From assembly GCF_046159715.1 (NCBI RefSeq), contig NZ_JBJXCT010000015.1:1-21807 (forward strand): DNA of 21,807 nucleotides, given 5' to 3'. The position numbers were made by a program, and so were the translations under genes. The stretch is from Pampinifervens sp037481935. GTDB taxonomy: Bacteria > Aquificota > Aquificia > Aquificales > Aquificaceae. The notes below the pieces were generated by a model. That model made no database searches and was not told the origin of the DNA. It worked only from the letters and a program-made list of their open reading frames with translations. Below are positions 14,374 to 21,802 of this stretch, piece by piece (within the stretch, counting starts at the first letter, position 1; every line of letters starts with the position of its first letter).

Positions 14374-15519
14374 ATGAAGATTACGCTGAGCGTGATTAAG
14401 GCGGACATAGGGGGTTACGTGGGGCACTCTTCTGCCCATCCTGAGGTGGTGGCGAAGGTGGAAGAGATTGGGCTCAAAGAGGTTGAAAAGGGCAATCTTA
14501 TTGACTGCAAGATTCTTGTATGTGGTGATGATATAGCCCTGGTAATGACCCATCAGCACGGTGTGGACAGTGAGCTGGTGCACGGTATAGCATGGAGGGC
14601 TTTTGAAGAGGGAACACAGGTAGCAAAAAGGCTCAAGCTTTATGGTGCAGGACAGGACCTTCTTTCTGACACCTTCTCAGGAAATGTAAAGGGTATGGGT
14701 CCGGGTGTGGCCGAGATGGAATTTGAAGAAAGGCCTTCAGAGCCGGTAATTGTATTCTTCGCGGACAAGACAGCACCCAGCGCCTGGAGTCTACCCCTCT
14801 ATGAAATGTTTGCAGACCCCATGGTCTGCGCAGGTCTTGTTATAGACCCAAAGATGCACGACGGCTTTACCTTTGAGGTGCTTGATACCTTTACGGGGAA
14901 GGCGGTAAAGCTCTCAACGCCTGCAGAGCTCTATGACCTGCTTGCCCTTGTGGGAACTGTAGAAAGGTATGCAGTTAGAAGCGTCTGGAGAAACTCCGAC
15001 GGTGAAATCGCAGCTGTTGCTTCTACCCAGAGGCTGTCTCTCATAGCAGGCAAGTATGTGGGCAAGGATGACCCTGTTATGATAGTGAGGTCACAGTCTG
15101 GCTTTCCTGCAGTGGGTGAAATACTTGAACCCTTTGCAAGACCCTGGATAGTGGAGGGATGGATGAGAGGCTCCCACAACGGACCCCTAATGCCCGTCTC
15201 TTTCAGACACGCCACACCCTCAAGGTTTGATGGACCACCAAGAGTTATCGCAGCAGGCTATCAGATTGCAGGTGGAAAGCTCATAGGTCCCAGAGACCTC
15301 TTTGACGACCCTGCCTTTGACAAGGCAAGAGAACAGGCACAGGTCATTGCGGACATACTCAGGCGTCAGGGTATCTTTGAACCTCACAGGCTCCCCTCCG
15401 AGGAAATGGAATACACCACCCTCCCCAAGATTCTCCAAAAGCTTGAGGGCAGGTTCTACGAGCTTGAAGAGGGCAGAAAAGTGCCCACCGGCGAGGAACA
15501 CCATACGGAGACAGATTGA
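14374..15519 (+). CDS. fbp: Fructose-1,6-bisphosphate aldolase/phosphatase (class V)
   Basis: This bifunctional enzyme condenses dihydroxyacetone phosphate and glyceraldehyde 3-phosphate and then dephosphorylates the product to fructose 6-phosphate, making gluconeogenesis one-directional. The 381-residue protein has the family start KADIGGYVGHSSAHP (D11 and H18 at the metal/substrate site). GDDIALVMTHQHG (51-63) and YVGKDDP (228-234) follow, where Y228 and K231 match the aldolase tyrosine and Schiff-base lysine described in the Sulfolobus enzyme. It occurs mainly in archaea and deep-branching thermophilic autotrophs, and fits a carbon-fixing organism feeding triose phosphates into sugars. It leads a plus-strand operon with 1-nt and 4-nt overlaps. 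Confidence 0.96.
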   Translation: MKITLSVIKADIGGYVGHSSAHPEVVAKVEEIGLKEVEKGNLIDCKILVCGDDIALVMTHQHGVDSELVHGIAWRAFEEGTQVAKRLKLYGAGQDLLSDTFSGNVKGMGPGVAEMEFEERPSEPVIVFFADKTAPSAWSLPLYEMFADPMVCAGLVIDPKMHDGFTFEVLDTFTGKAVKLSTPAELYDLLALVGTVERYAVRSVWRNSDGEIAAVASTQRLSLIAGKYVGKDDPVMIVRSQSGFPAVGEILEPFARPWIVEGWMRGSHNGPLMPVSFRHATPSRFDGPPRVIAAGYQIAGGKLIGPRDLFDDPAFDKAREQAQVIADILRRQGIFEPHRLPSEEMEYTTLPKILQKLEGRFYELEEGRKVPTGEEHHTETD

Positions 15520-15974
15520 TGGAAAGGATATACAGCATAGAGGAAAGGGTTATCCTTATAGTGGAGGACTTTTTCAAGGACCTACAATCCAGGGAGCCCT
15601 TTCCCACTCAGCTTTCTGAATACCGTTTTATGCTCAAGTCAAAGCTGGTGGAGCTTGTAAATCAGTTTCCTACAGACATACAGGCAAGGAATGCCAGCTT
15701 TGACAGTGCACTTGAGGGGATACTCAAGAGCCTTGAGGAGGTAATAAACAGGGCAAACCTCGAAAATAAGGAGGAGCTGAGGCGCCTCATAAGGGGTCTT
15801 GAAGAGACAAATGAAGTTCTCAAGGAGTTTCTCTACACGGACCAGATAAGGGACAAGTCTCTTCTTTCAAAGACAACCGGCAGGATAGGAGAATGGATAG
15901 AAGGCCTTAGCATGGAGTTCAGAAGGAGGTTTGGAGGAATAATAAACCGCCTGAAAGCCCTTTTTGGTAGATGA
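15519..15974 (+). CDS. Uncharacterised helical protein between fbp and a TauE/SafE transporter
   Basis: A 151-residue protein I do not recognise. It starts at MERIYSIEERVILIV; the ATG overlaps the fbp stop by one base (TGATG), and an upstream TTG is less likely. The composition is rich in Glu, Leu and Arg with heptad-like spacing around 60-105 (LEGILKSLEEVINRANLENKEELRR is part of it), so a coiled coil or helical bundle is likely. There is no signal peptide or membrane segment. The tail is basic and amphipathic (FRRRFGGIINRLKALFGR) and could bind a membrane surface or nucleic acid. It overlaps the transporter gene by 4 nt. Its position suggests co-expression with fbp, but no function can be assigned. 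Confidence 0.8.
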   Translation: MERIYSIEERVILIVEDFFKDLQSREPFPTQLSEYRFMLKSKLVELVNQFPTDIQARNASFDSALEGILKSLEEVINRANLENKEELRRLIRGLEETNEVLKEFLYTDQIRDKSLLSKTTGRIGEWIEGLSMEFRRRFGGIINRLKALFGR

Positions 15975-16696
15975 TTCCTTTTCTCGTTGTCTCTTTTGCC
16001 TGGTTTTTTCAGTCCATTACTGGTTTTGGGGCAGGGATATTTATAATAGGCATCCTTTCACTTCTTTATGACCCCAAGATGGTAGTGGTTTCTTCCGCCA
16101 TATTCAACCTTTTTGGAACTTTAAGCCTTCTTTATCAGAACAGAAGGGGCAGGATAGATGCTTACCTTCTTCTCTCTCTCGTGGCTGGCTCAGTGCCTGG
16201 CATATTTCTGGGTGCTTACCTTCTTGATAAAACTGACACAAGAACGCTTAAAATCATCATAGGCACCTTCATACTCACCCTCGGAATATACAATCTACTG
16301 GTTCAGAAGGGCTTTTTTAAGGTAAGACTCAGTAGACATGCAGGAGTACCAGTGGGCTTTGTAGGTGGTCTCTTTGCCGGGCTTGTGGGTATGGGAGGCC
16401 CACCACCTCTTGTCTTTCTCAGTCAACATATTTCAGACCCATACTCAATAAGGCTGATGCTGAACCTGTATTTTACCTCCAATATACTTGTGAGGCTTGG
16501 CTTTTATCAGGGCTTTGATGTAGTCAATCTTAACCTGGGCTTTATAGCCATGGGGCTTGCAGGTCTGCTCGTAGGGACGCTGGCTGGTGGGATGCTTGCG
16601 GAGAAAATCCCTGCACGCGTGTATTCCAACGGTGTTTCCTATGCGGTGGTTTTGCTCGGCCTTGTCATGCTTATCATGGCGGAGGCTGGGTTATAA
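15971..16696 (+). CDS. TauE/SafE (TSUP) family membrane permease
   Basis: A 241-residue integral membrane protein with about seven to eight hydrophobic helices. The N-terminal helix carries FFQSITGFGAGIFI and the second half has the related GGLFAGLVGMGGPPPLVFL (about 132-150), the two inverted repeat signatures of the TauE/SafE (DUF81) family. Known members export sulfoacetate or other sulfur-containing or organic anions, and some handle thiosulfate or sulfite. In a sulfur- or hydrogen-oxidising autotroph, sulfite/sulfur anion export is a reasonable guess only. The start overlaps the upstream gene by ATGA. The stop codon is part of a TATAAT box in front of era. Confidence 0.88.
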   Translation: MIPFLVVSFAWFFQSITGFGAGIFIIGILSLLYDPKMVVVSSAIFNLFGTLSLLYQNRRGRIDAYLLLSLVAGSVPGIFLGAYLLDKTDTRTLKIIIGTFILTLGIYNLLVQKGFFKVRLSRHAGVPVGFVGGLFAGLVGMGGPPPLVFLSQHISDPYSIRLMLNLYFTSNILVRLGFYQGFDVVNLNLGFIAMGLAGLLVGTLAGGMLAEKIPARVYSNGVSYAVVLLGLVMLIMAEAGL

Positions 16697-16697
16697 T
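16692..16697 (+). promoter_or_regulatory. Candidate leaderless promoter for era
   Basis: TATAAT overlaps the TAA stop of the transporter gene and ends 7 nt before the era ATG. No ribosome binding site lies between. The spacing is the same as at infB and hemB, so era may have its own leaderless transcript besides read-through from fbp. Confidence 0.45.
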
Positions 16698-16704
16698 AGC
16701 TCCG

Positions 16705-17610
16705 ATGAAGGCAGGTTTTGTGACCATAGTGGGCAAGCCAAATGTGGGGAAATCAACTTTGCTAAATCAGATACTGGGCACAAAGGTTTCCATAATATCA
16801 CCAAAGCCCGGCACCACGCGTATAAGGGTTCTGGGTGTGAAAAATATACCGGGCGAGGCTCAGGTTGTTTTCCTTGACACTCCAGGAATATACAGACCCA
16901 GAGATGCTCTTGGTGAAGCTATGGTAGAGATGGCAAGCGCATCCCTTCAGGATGCAGATGTGATACTTTTCATGATAGATGCGGAGGATGGCTTCAGAGA
17001 GGATGACAGGCAGGTCTTTGAAAGATACATAAAGCCCTACGCCGGGGAAAAGCCCATTTTTCTGGTAATAAACAAGGTGGACAGGGTTGGAGGTGTTGAA
17101 AACCTCCTGCCTCTTGCAGAGGAAGTCTCAAAAGAATTTCCACAGATAAAAGAAGTGGTGCCGGTAAGCGCCCTGAAAGGATACAACACAGAGGAGCTCC
17201 TGAAGACCATAATTAAGTATCTGCCGGAAGGAGAGCCCCTCTTTCCAGAGGATATGGTTACAGACCTCCCCTTCAGGCTGATGGCGGCAGAGATAATAAG
17301 GGAAAAGGTGCTTCTGAAGGTGCATCAGGAGATTCCCCAGGGGGTGGCTGTGCTGGTTACGGAAGTTTCTGAAGGAAGGCATGACCCGAGCGTCCTCGTG
17401 GTAAAGGCGGACATAATAGTGGACAGGGAAAACTACAAGCCCATAGTGATAGGTAAGGGCGGGCAGAGGCTTAAATCCATAGGAAAAATGGCAAGGGAGG
17501 AGCTTGAGCTAATAACGGGAAGAAAGGTCTATCTTGAGCTTTTTGTAAGGGTAAAACCCGACTGGAAGAAGAGGCCAGAGTTAGTCAAGAGCTTTGGTTA
17601 CACCCTCTGA
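16705..17610 (+). CDS. era: GTPase Era
   Basis: Era binds the 3' end of 16S rRNA and aids 30S subunit maturation. The 301-residue protein has G1 GKPNVGKS (10-17), G2 PGTTR (35-39), G3 DTPG (58-61), G4 NKVD (123-126) and G5 SALK (155-158). The KH domain has the GKGG loop (250-253) in VIGKGGQRLKSIG, followed by the family C-terminus FVRVKPDWKKRPELVKSFGY. Length is normal. It is the last gene of the fbp operon, 8 nt after the transporter gene. Its 3' end overlaps a convergent 58-residue ORF by 30 nt. Confidence 0.97.
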   Translation: MKAGFVTIVGKPNVGKSTLLNQILGTKVSIISPKPGTTRIRVLGVKNIPGEAQVVFLDTPGIYRPRDALGEAMVEMASASLQDADVILFMIDAEDGFREDDRQVFERYIKPYAGEKPIFLVINKVDRVGGVENLLPLAEEVSKEFPQIKEVVPVSALKGYNTEELLKTIIKYLPEGEPLFPEDMVTDLPFRLMAAEIIREKVLLKVHQEIPQGVAVLVTEVSEGRHDPSVLVVKADIIVDRENYKPIVIGKGGQRLKSIGKMAREELELITGRKVYLELFVRVKPDWKKRPELVKSFGYTL

Positions 17611-17757
17611 AAGCACTATAACCACGTCTGCCTTCTTTGGGAAATCCTTTTTCAGGTCTTCTTCACCCTCTGCCTGTGCCACCACAAGCCCCTTTTTAAG
17701 AAGCCTCTCTGTGAGCTTCTTTGCAACCTTTCTGTCCTTTACGCTCAGGACCTTCAT
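17581..17757 (-). CDS. Small 58-residue protein coupled to a DUF302 gene
   Basis: A 58-codon ORF whose ATG overlaps the DUF302 stop as ATGA, a typical coupled start; it fills an otherwise empty 143-nt gap after era. The product starts MKVLSVKDRKVAKKLTERLL and ends DVVIVLSEGVTKALD. It is Lys-rich with a predicted helix then two short strands (KKGLVVAQA, ADVVIVLS), like a small alpha/beta domain. No family recognised. Its last 30 nt overlap the end of era on the other strand. The clean coupling and the codon use like its neighbours argue for a real gene; similarity searches in Aquificales would decide. Confidence 0.65.
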   Translation of the reverse strand: MKVLSVKDRKVAKKLTERLLKKGLVVAQAEGEEDLKKDFPKKADVVIVLSEGVTKALD

Positions 17758-18134
17758 AGGCTCTCCTCCATTATCTCTTCCATAAGCTCCTCCACCTCTT
17801 TCGCCACATCCTCCAGCTCTGGCCTTTCAAACATGGAGAGCATCTCCGTTGGAGCTATGGTGCTGAGCACAGTTTTGCCATTTTCCTCAAAGATGGCTAT
17901 CCTGCAGGGCATGGCTGTAGATATGTAAGGGTCTGCGGAGAGCACCTGGCTTGCGTGCTTTGGAGAGCAGACCTCAACTATGACGCATCTATAGTTTATG
18001 GGAACGCCTTTGCTCTCCAGCACCTTTGAAACCTCGTGAACTGCCATGACTCCAAAGCCCTTTTCCTTTGCCTTTTCTTCAAGGGCTTGCCTGACTTCAT
18101 CAAGGCTCTTGCTAGTTTCGTAGCTTATAAGCAT
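17754..18134 (-). CDS. DUF302 domain protein
   Basis: A 126-residue protein of the DUF302 family. Seen: the N-terminal strand-helix ISYETSKSLDEVRQALEEKAKEKGFGV, HEVSKVLESKG (33-43), CVIVEVCSPKHASQVL (50-65, with C50 and C56) and the hallmark AMPCRIAIFEENG (C77). The family fold is known, the function is not; members often occur with redox, sulfur or heavy-metal genes. I start at the ATG at 18134 because AGGAGGT lies 7-9 nt before it; a GTG three codons upstream overlaps that site. The acidic C-terminal helix (EVEELMEEIMEESL) is an addition. It lies 27 nt after DUF255 and overlaps the next small ORF. Confidence 0.88.
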   Translation of the reverse strand: MLISYETSKSLDEVRQALEEKAKEKGFGVMAVHEVSKVLESKGVPINYRCVIVEVCSPKHASQVLSADPYISTAMPCRIAIFEENGKTVLSTIAPTEMLSMFERPELEDVAKEVEELMEEIMEESL

Positions 18135-18161
18135 CTCTTCCACCTCCTTCAGGAATAAATA

Positions 18162-20102
18162 TTATTGCCTCTGTGTTAAGATTTCATTAAGAGTTTCAAA
18201 CTTCTGGCAGGTCTGCCCTTCGCAGACCAGAACTCCATCAAGCTCAGACCTGAGGACAAACTTAAAGGGTCTGAATAGTCTGAGGGCTTCCTCAAAAAAG
18301 TCTCTGGTTTCCACCTTGTATATGCCCTTCAGGTAGGCGTAAAGGCTTATAAAGTAAGAGTGAGATACCATAGGAACTTCCCTGACGAACCTTGAAAAAG
18401 CCTGCAGAGTTTTTTCCGCATAGTCAATAAAAATACCATCCCCCGTGAGGGTCCCCAGCAGAAGCAGAGTGGAGGCTGCAGAACCGTTTACAGACTGAGT
18501 GGGAGTATCCTGAAGGTTTTTGAGCCTCACGCCCAGAAGTCCATCACCAGTCCCTACAGTATCATAAAAGCCCCACCCATCATCGTCCCAGAAGAGCTCT
18601 ATGGACTTCCTGATTAGCTCTTTAGAAAGCTCAAGATAGGGCCTTTTCTGGGTAATTTCAAAGAGAGAAAGAAGGGCTCTGGAAAAGAAGATATAATCCT
18701 CGGAAAAGCCCTCTACTCCTTCCGTGTGTAGCAGTCTTCCATCCCTATAATGTTGAGTAATAAGCCTTTCTGCAGTTTTCTCAGCGGAGGCAAGAGCCCA
18801 CTGGTCTGAAAAAACCTTCCAGTAATCGCAGAGGGCAGATATCATAAGAGCGTTCCAGTTTGTGTATATGGTTCTGTCTATGTAAGGCATCTCCCTGCTT
18901 TCTCTGTGTTGAAGAAGCTTTGCCTTTGAAGAGTCCAGAAGTCTCCTTACATCTTCCACCTCCAGACCAATAGCTTTTGAAACCTCCTCTTCTTCCAGAT
19001 TTATGTATAGCACCTTTTTTTCGGGCTCATGGGGCATGCTGGCAAGCCCGAAGTAAAGGCTAAAGACTTTTAATTCTTCAGGGCTCAGAAGCCCCTCAAT
19101 TTCCCTTGTGGTAAAGGTATAGTAGCCACCCTCGTCAAGAAGGCCTATGTCTGCATCCTGAGATGCGTAAAAGCCTCCCTGCGGGTCATAGCCGTAGAGC
19201 CTGTAGTAGCTCACAATACCTTCTGCGGTTTTTCTGTAGAGCTCTCTACCAAAGAGGCTGTATGCCATTGAATACAGGCTCAGAAGCTCTGCGTTGTCGT
19301 ATAGCATCTTCTCAAAATGGGGGATGTGCCACATTTCATCTGTGGAATATCTGAAAAACCCCCCAAGAAGGTGGTCGTATATGCCACCCTTTGCCATGGC
19401 ATCAAGAGAAAGAACAATTGCCTTCTCAAGTAAGGGGGAGGGATTGAAAAAGTTGCGGTATATCAGGAGTTCAAAGGCCTTTGCATGATGAAACTTGGGA
19501 GCAGAACCTATTCCACCCCTCTGGTAGTCTATGCTGGAAAGAAGCATGGAGATACCCCTGTCCAAAAGCTCCCCGTCTACCGGGTCCTTAAAGCTCTGTC
19601 TGCTGTATGTCATGAGGCTTTCGTATATGCTTTCTGCAGATTTGAGGACCCTGTGTCTGTCTTCCTTCCAGAGCTGTGCTATCCTGAGAAGCAGGCTTTT
19701 AAAGCCCGGTCTGCCCCAGCGGTCATCAGGCGGGAAATAAGTCCCTCCAAAAAAGGCCTTCCCTTCAGGGGTCAGAAAGACCGTCAGAGGCCATCCGCCG
19801 GAGTTTGTCAGAGCTATCACCACCTCCTGATACCTTCTGTCCACATCAGGACGCTCATCCCTGTCCACCTTTATGGGAATAAAGTTTTCGTTTATTATCC
19901 TTGCAATCTCGGGGTTTTCAAAGCTCTCGTGAGCCATCACATGGCACCAGTGACACCAGACACCACCTATGGAAAGAAGAACTGGCTTATCCTCTTCTCT
20001 TGCCCTCTGGAAGGCTTCTTCGGACCACTCATACCAATCCACTGGCTGATATGCAGCCTTCTGAAGATAAGGGCTTCTTGAATTTACAAGTCTGTTGGGC
20101 AT
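18162..20102 (-). CDS. DUF255 thioredoxin-like / (alpha/alpha)6-barrel protein (YyaL/SPATA20-like)
   Basis: A 646-residue, apparently cytoplasmic protein of the widespread YyaL/SPATA20 family. The N-terminal thioredoxin-like domain has NRLVNSRSPYLQKAAYQPVDW at its start and the CXXC site C50-H-W-C53 in VWCHWCHVMAHESFE, followed by VDRDERPDVDRRYQ and GGWPLTVFLTPEGKAFFGGTYFPP (typical). The remainder is a helical barrel resembling glycosidases/epimerases, with APKFHHA, HIPHFEKMLYDNA and FYASQDADI blocks. The catalytic activity of the family is not established. A good ribosome site (CAGGAGG) precedes the ATG. The DUF302 gene follows after 27 nt and the secreted protein gene lies 71 nt upstream. 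Confidence 0.93.
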   Translation of the reverse strand: MPNRLVNSRSPYLQKAAYQPVDWYEWSEEAFQRAREEDKPVLLSIGGVWCHWCHVMAHESFENPEIARIINENFIPIKVDRDERPDVDRRYQEVVIALTNSGGWPLTVFLTPEGKAFFGGTYFPPDDRWGRPGFKSLLLRIAQLWKEDRHRVLKSAESIYESLMTYSRQSFKDPVDGELLDRGISMLLSSIDYQRGGIGSAPKFHHAKAFELLIYRNFFNPSPLLEKAIVLSLDAMAKGGIYDHLLGGFFRYSTDEMWHIPHFEKMLYDNAELLSLYSMAYSLFGRELYRKTAEGIVSYYRLYGYDPQGGFYASQDADIGLLDEGGYYTFTTREIEGLLSPEELKVFSLYFGLASMPHEPEKKVLYINLEEEEVSKAIGLEVEDVRRLLDSSKAKLLQHRESREMPYIDRTIYTNWNALMISALCDYWKVFSDQWALASAEKTAERLITQHYRDGRLLHTEGVEGFSEDYIFFSRALLSLFEITQKRPYLELSKELIRKSIELFWDDDGWGFYDTVGTGDGLLGVRLKNLQDTPTQSVNGSAASTLLLLGTLTGDGIFIDYAEKTLQAFSRFVREVPMVSHSYFISLYAYLKGIYKVETRDFFEEALRLFRPFKFVLRSELDGVLVCEGQTCQKFETLNEILTQRQ

Positions 20103-20173
20103 ATGCTTCCTCCTGACAGGTAAAAATAGGCCTGTGGCAGAGAACTTATGTGAGAAAGCTCAACTTTGCAGAA

Positions 20174-20641
20174 TCACTGGAGCATATAGTCGTAATTTAC
20201 CTTCCAGGTCTTGCCCTTGCTGTCTTTGATGTAAACATTTATTGAGTAGAGACCCCTCTCTGCCATCTGAAACCATCCGCCAAAGTTATCACCATGCGTA
20301 TGGGGATACTTATGAAGCTCCCTTTTCTGGGCTCTGAGGATGGGCGACCTTACCTCCGCTTCAACCTTAAAGTCAGAAAGGTAAACTATCTTATCCCCCT
20401 GCTTTTTCCAGATGGCAACAGCAAGGTGGTGGGTGTCATGCTTTGCAGGCACGCCATTGTGTTTCTCTAAAAGACTGTAGGCCCTTGGGAAGGTTTTTTT
20501 GAGCTCATCAATGCTCACAACGCCTATACTTACATTGAATTCTTCAAGACGCTTTGTAAGAGGTGTTTTTATCAGTATCTCATCCTCCTGAGCAGAAGAA
20601 AAAACCACAAAGGCGAAGAGAAGTAGAAAATACTTTACCAT
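20174..20641 (-). CDS. Secreted His-rich protein of unknown function
   Basis: A 155-residue protein with a clear signal peptide (MVKYFLLLFAFVVFSSA, cut near A17-Q18), so probably periplasmic. It is rich in possible metal ligands: H61, H68, D69, H71 and H72 (KHDTHH), then H110, H114, H116 and D118 (HKYPHTHGD), and M126. The middle and end alternate short strands (HHLAVAIW, FKVEAEVRSP, GLYSINVYIKDSKGK), suggesting a small beta-sandwich like YtkA/FixH-type or cupredoxin-like domains; this fold guess is weak. A perfect ribosome site AAGGAGGTGA (20646-20655) sets the start. DUF255 follows 71 nt downstream. No family is recognised. Confidence 0.82.
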   Translation of the reverse strand: MVKYFLLLFAFVVFSSAQEDEILIKTPLTKRLEEFNVSIGVVSIDELKKTFPRAYSLLEKHNGVPAKHDTHHLAVAIWKKQGDKIVYLSDFKVEAEVRSPILRAQKRELHKYPHTHGDNFGGWFQMAERGLYSINVYIKDSKGKTWKVNYDYMLQ

Positions 20642-20645
20642 TTTT

Positions 20646-20690
20646 TCACCTCCTTGTAAATATGATAAGGAAATGTCAACTGAAAAGCAA
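20646..20690 (-). promoter_or_regulatory. Promoter and ribosome site of the secreted His-rich protein
   Basis: On the minus strand TTGCTT (20690-20685) and TATCAT (20667-20662) are separated by exactly 17 nt. The perfect AAGGAGGTGA ribosome site follows (20655-20646), 4 nt before the ATG. A TTGACA lies between the two boxes but has no -10 at usable spacing. An ATAAG/CTTAT inverted repeat (20712-20726) sits towards mutL. Confidence 0.5.
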
Positions 20691-20732
20691 TTAGAGGTAT
20701 TTAGAGATTAGATAAGCATATCTTATATTCTT

Positions 20733-21770
20733 ATGCGCATAAATCTTCTTTCTGAGGAAGTAAAAAGCTGTATATCCTCAGGTGAGGTTATAGAGGGACC
20801 GGCCGAGTGTGTCAAGGAGCTTGTAGAAAACTCCCTTGATGCAGGGGCCACCTTCGTTAATGTGGAGATAAGCAAGGGAGGCAAGAGGTTCATAGGAGTA
20901 AGGGATAACGGTATGGGTATTCCCTCAGAGGATATACAGAAAGCCCTCATGAGTGGAGCAACGAGTAAGATAAGAAGCCTTGAGGACCTGCAGAGTCTGA
21001 CCACCTACGGGTTCAGGGGTGAGGCTCTCCACGCTATCAGCCTAGTAAGCAGAATGGTGCTCAGGTCAAGGTTCTTTCAGGAGGAACTTGGCAGTGAGAT
21101 AAGGCTTGATGGTGGAAGATTGGTATCTCAAAGACAGGTGGGTATGCCCGTGGGAACACAGGTGGAGGTCTATGACCTCTTCTATAACATGCCCGTAAGA
21201 GGTGCCTTTCTTGGCAGGGAAGACCTTGAAAGAAGAAAGGTATACAAAGTTTTCAAAGCCCTCGCACTGGCAAATCCAAACACTGCCTTTCGCCTGCAAG
21301 CGGAGGGCAGAGATGTATACAACCTCAGGCCTGCAGGGGATATAAGAGAGAGGGCGGAAGAAATCTTTGAGACTAAACTGGAACACATAAGGAGGGAGGA
21401 AGGCCTCCTGAGGATTGACCTACTCTTTTCAATAAACAGGGAAGGCAGAGATTTTTTCCTCTTCGTAAACAGAAGAGCAGTGCAGAATAAAAGCCTTTCA
21501 GAATATGTAAGAAAGGCCACAGGCAGGACCGGACTTCTTCTGTGCTACATACATGTTCCTCCATACCTTCTGGATGTAAACATCCATCCAAAGAAGACGG
21601 AGGTCAAAATACTTAGGGAGGGGAAATTAAAGAATCTGATAAGGGATGCCCTTAACTCAAGACACAGATACAGCCCACCATCACTTGGCCAGAAGAAGGT
21701 TGAATACACAACAGAGCCAGAGCTTATAGGTATAATAACCCGAGTTGCAAGTTATAAGAAATTATGGTAA
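20733..21770 (+). CDS. mutL: DNA mismatch repair protein MutL, N-terminal part only
   Basis: MutL links mismatch recognition to strand incision. The 345-residue product contains the whole GHKL ATPase plus transducer region: E29 in VKELVENSLDAGA, DNGMGI (58-63), GATSKI (75-80), YGFRGEAL (92-99), then FVNRRAVQNKSL and DVNIHPKKTEVKIL. It stops shortly after this (ELIGIITRVASYKKLW). The Aquifex MutL is about 425 residues with a C-terminal endonuclease and dimer domain; the DQHA(X)2E(X)4E metal motif is not found here. A terminator for the opposite strand starts inside the stop codon, so the truncation looks like the natural end of the gene. No ribosome site precedes the ATG; TATCTT lies 8 nt upstream. 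Confidence 0.93.
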   Translation: MRINLLSEEVKSCISSGEVIEGPAECVKELVENSLDAGATFVNVEISKGGKRFIGVRDNGMGIPSEDIQKALMSGATSKIRSLEDLQSLTTYGFRGEALHAISLVSRMVLRSRFFQEELGSEIRLDGGRLVSQRQVGMPVGTQVEVYDLFYNMPVRGAFLGREDLERRKVYKVFKALALANPNTAFRLQAEGRDVYNLRPAGDIRERAEEIFETKLEHIRREEGLLRIDLLFSINREGRDFFLFVNRRAVQNKSLSEYVRKATGRTGLLLCYIHVPPYLLDVNIHPKKTEVKILREGKLKNLIRDALNSRHRYSPPSLGQKKVEYTTEPELIGIITRVASYKKLW

Positions 21771-21802
21771 AAAAAAGCTCCCCATGGAAAACCCATAGGG
21801 AG
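21769..21802 (-). terminator. Intrinsic terminator for a minus-strand gene beyond the window
   Basis: CTCCC (21778-21782) pairs with GGGAG (21798-21802), then after one mismatch ATGG (21784-21787) pairs with CCAT (21793-21796), loop AAAAC. On the minus strand the hairpin is followed by eight T residues (21776-21769), a classic terminator. On the plus strand it may also end mutL transcripts, although the window stops before any T tract. Confidence 0.75.

Noticed and set aside
19485..20081. 198-codon plus-strand open frame opposite DUF255
   Set aside because: It is antisense to the strongly conserved thioredoxin-like region (WCHWC, FGGTYFPP); no start signals or motifs of its own.
20103..20173. 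ACAGG/CCTGT hairpin in front of the DUF255 ribosome site, as a terminator or riboswitch
   Set aside because: Only 5 bp with a 10-nt loop and no T tract; too weak to call a regulator.
20677..20682. TTGACA as -35 box for the secreted His-rich protein
   Set aside because: No -10 box lies 15-19 nt downstream; the pair TTGCTT/TATCAT with exact 17-nt spacing is better.
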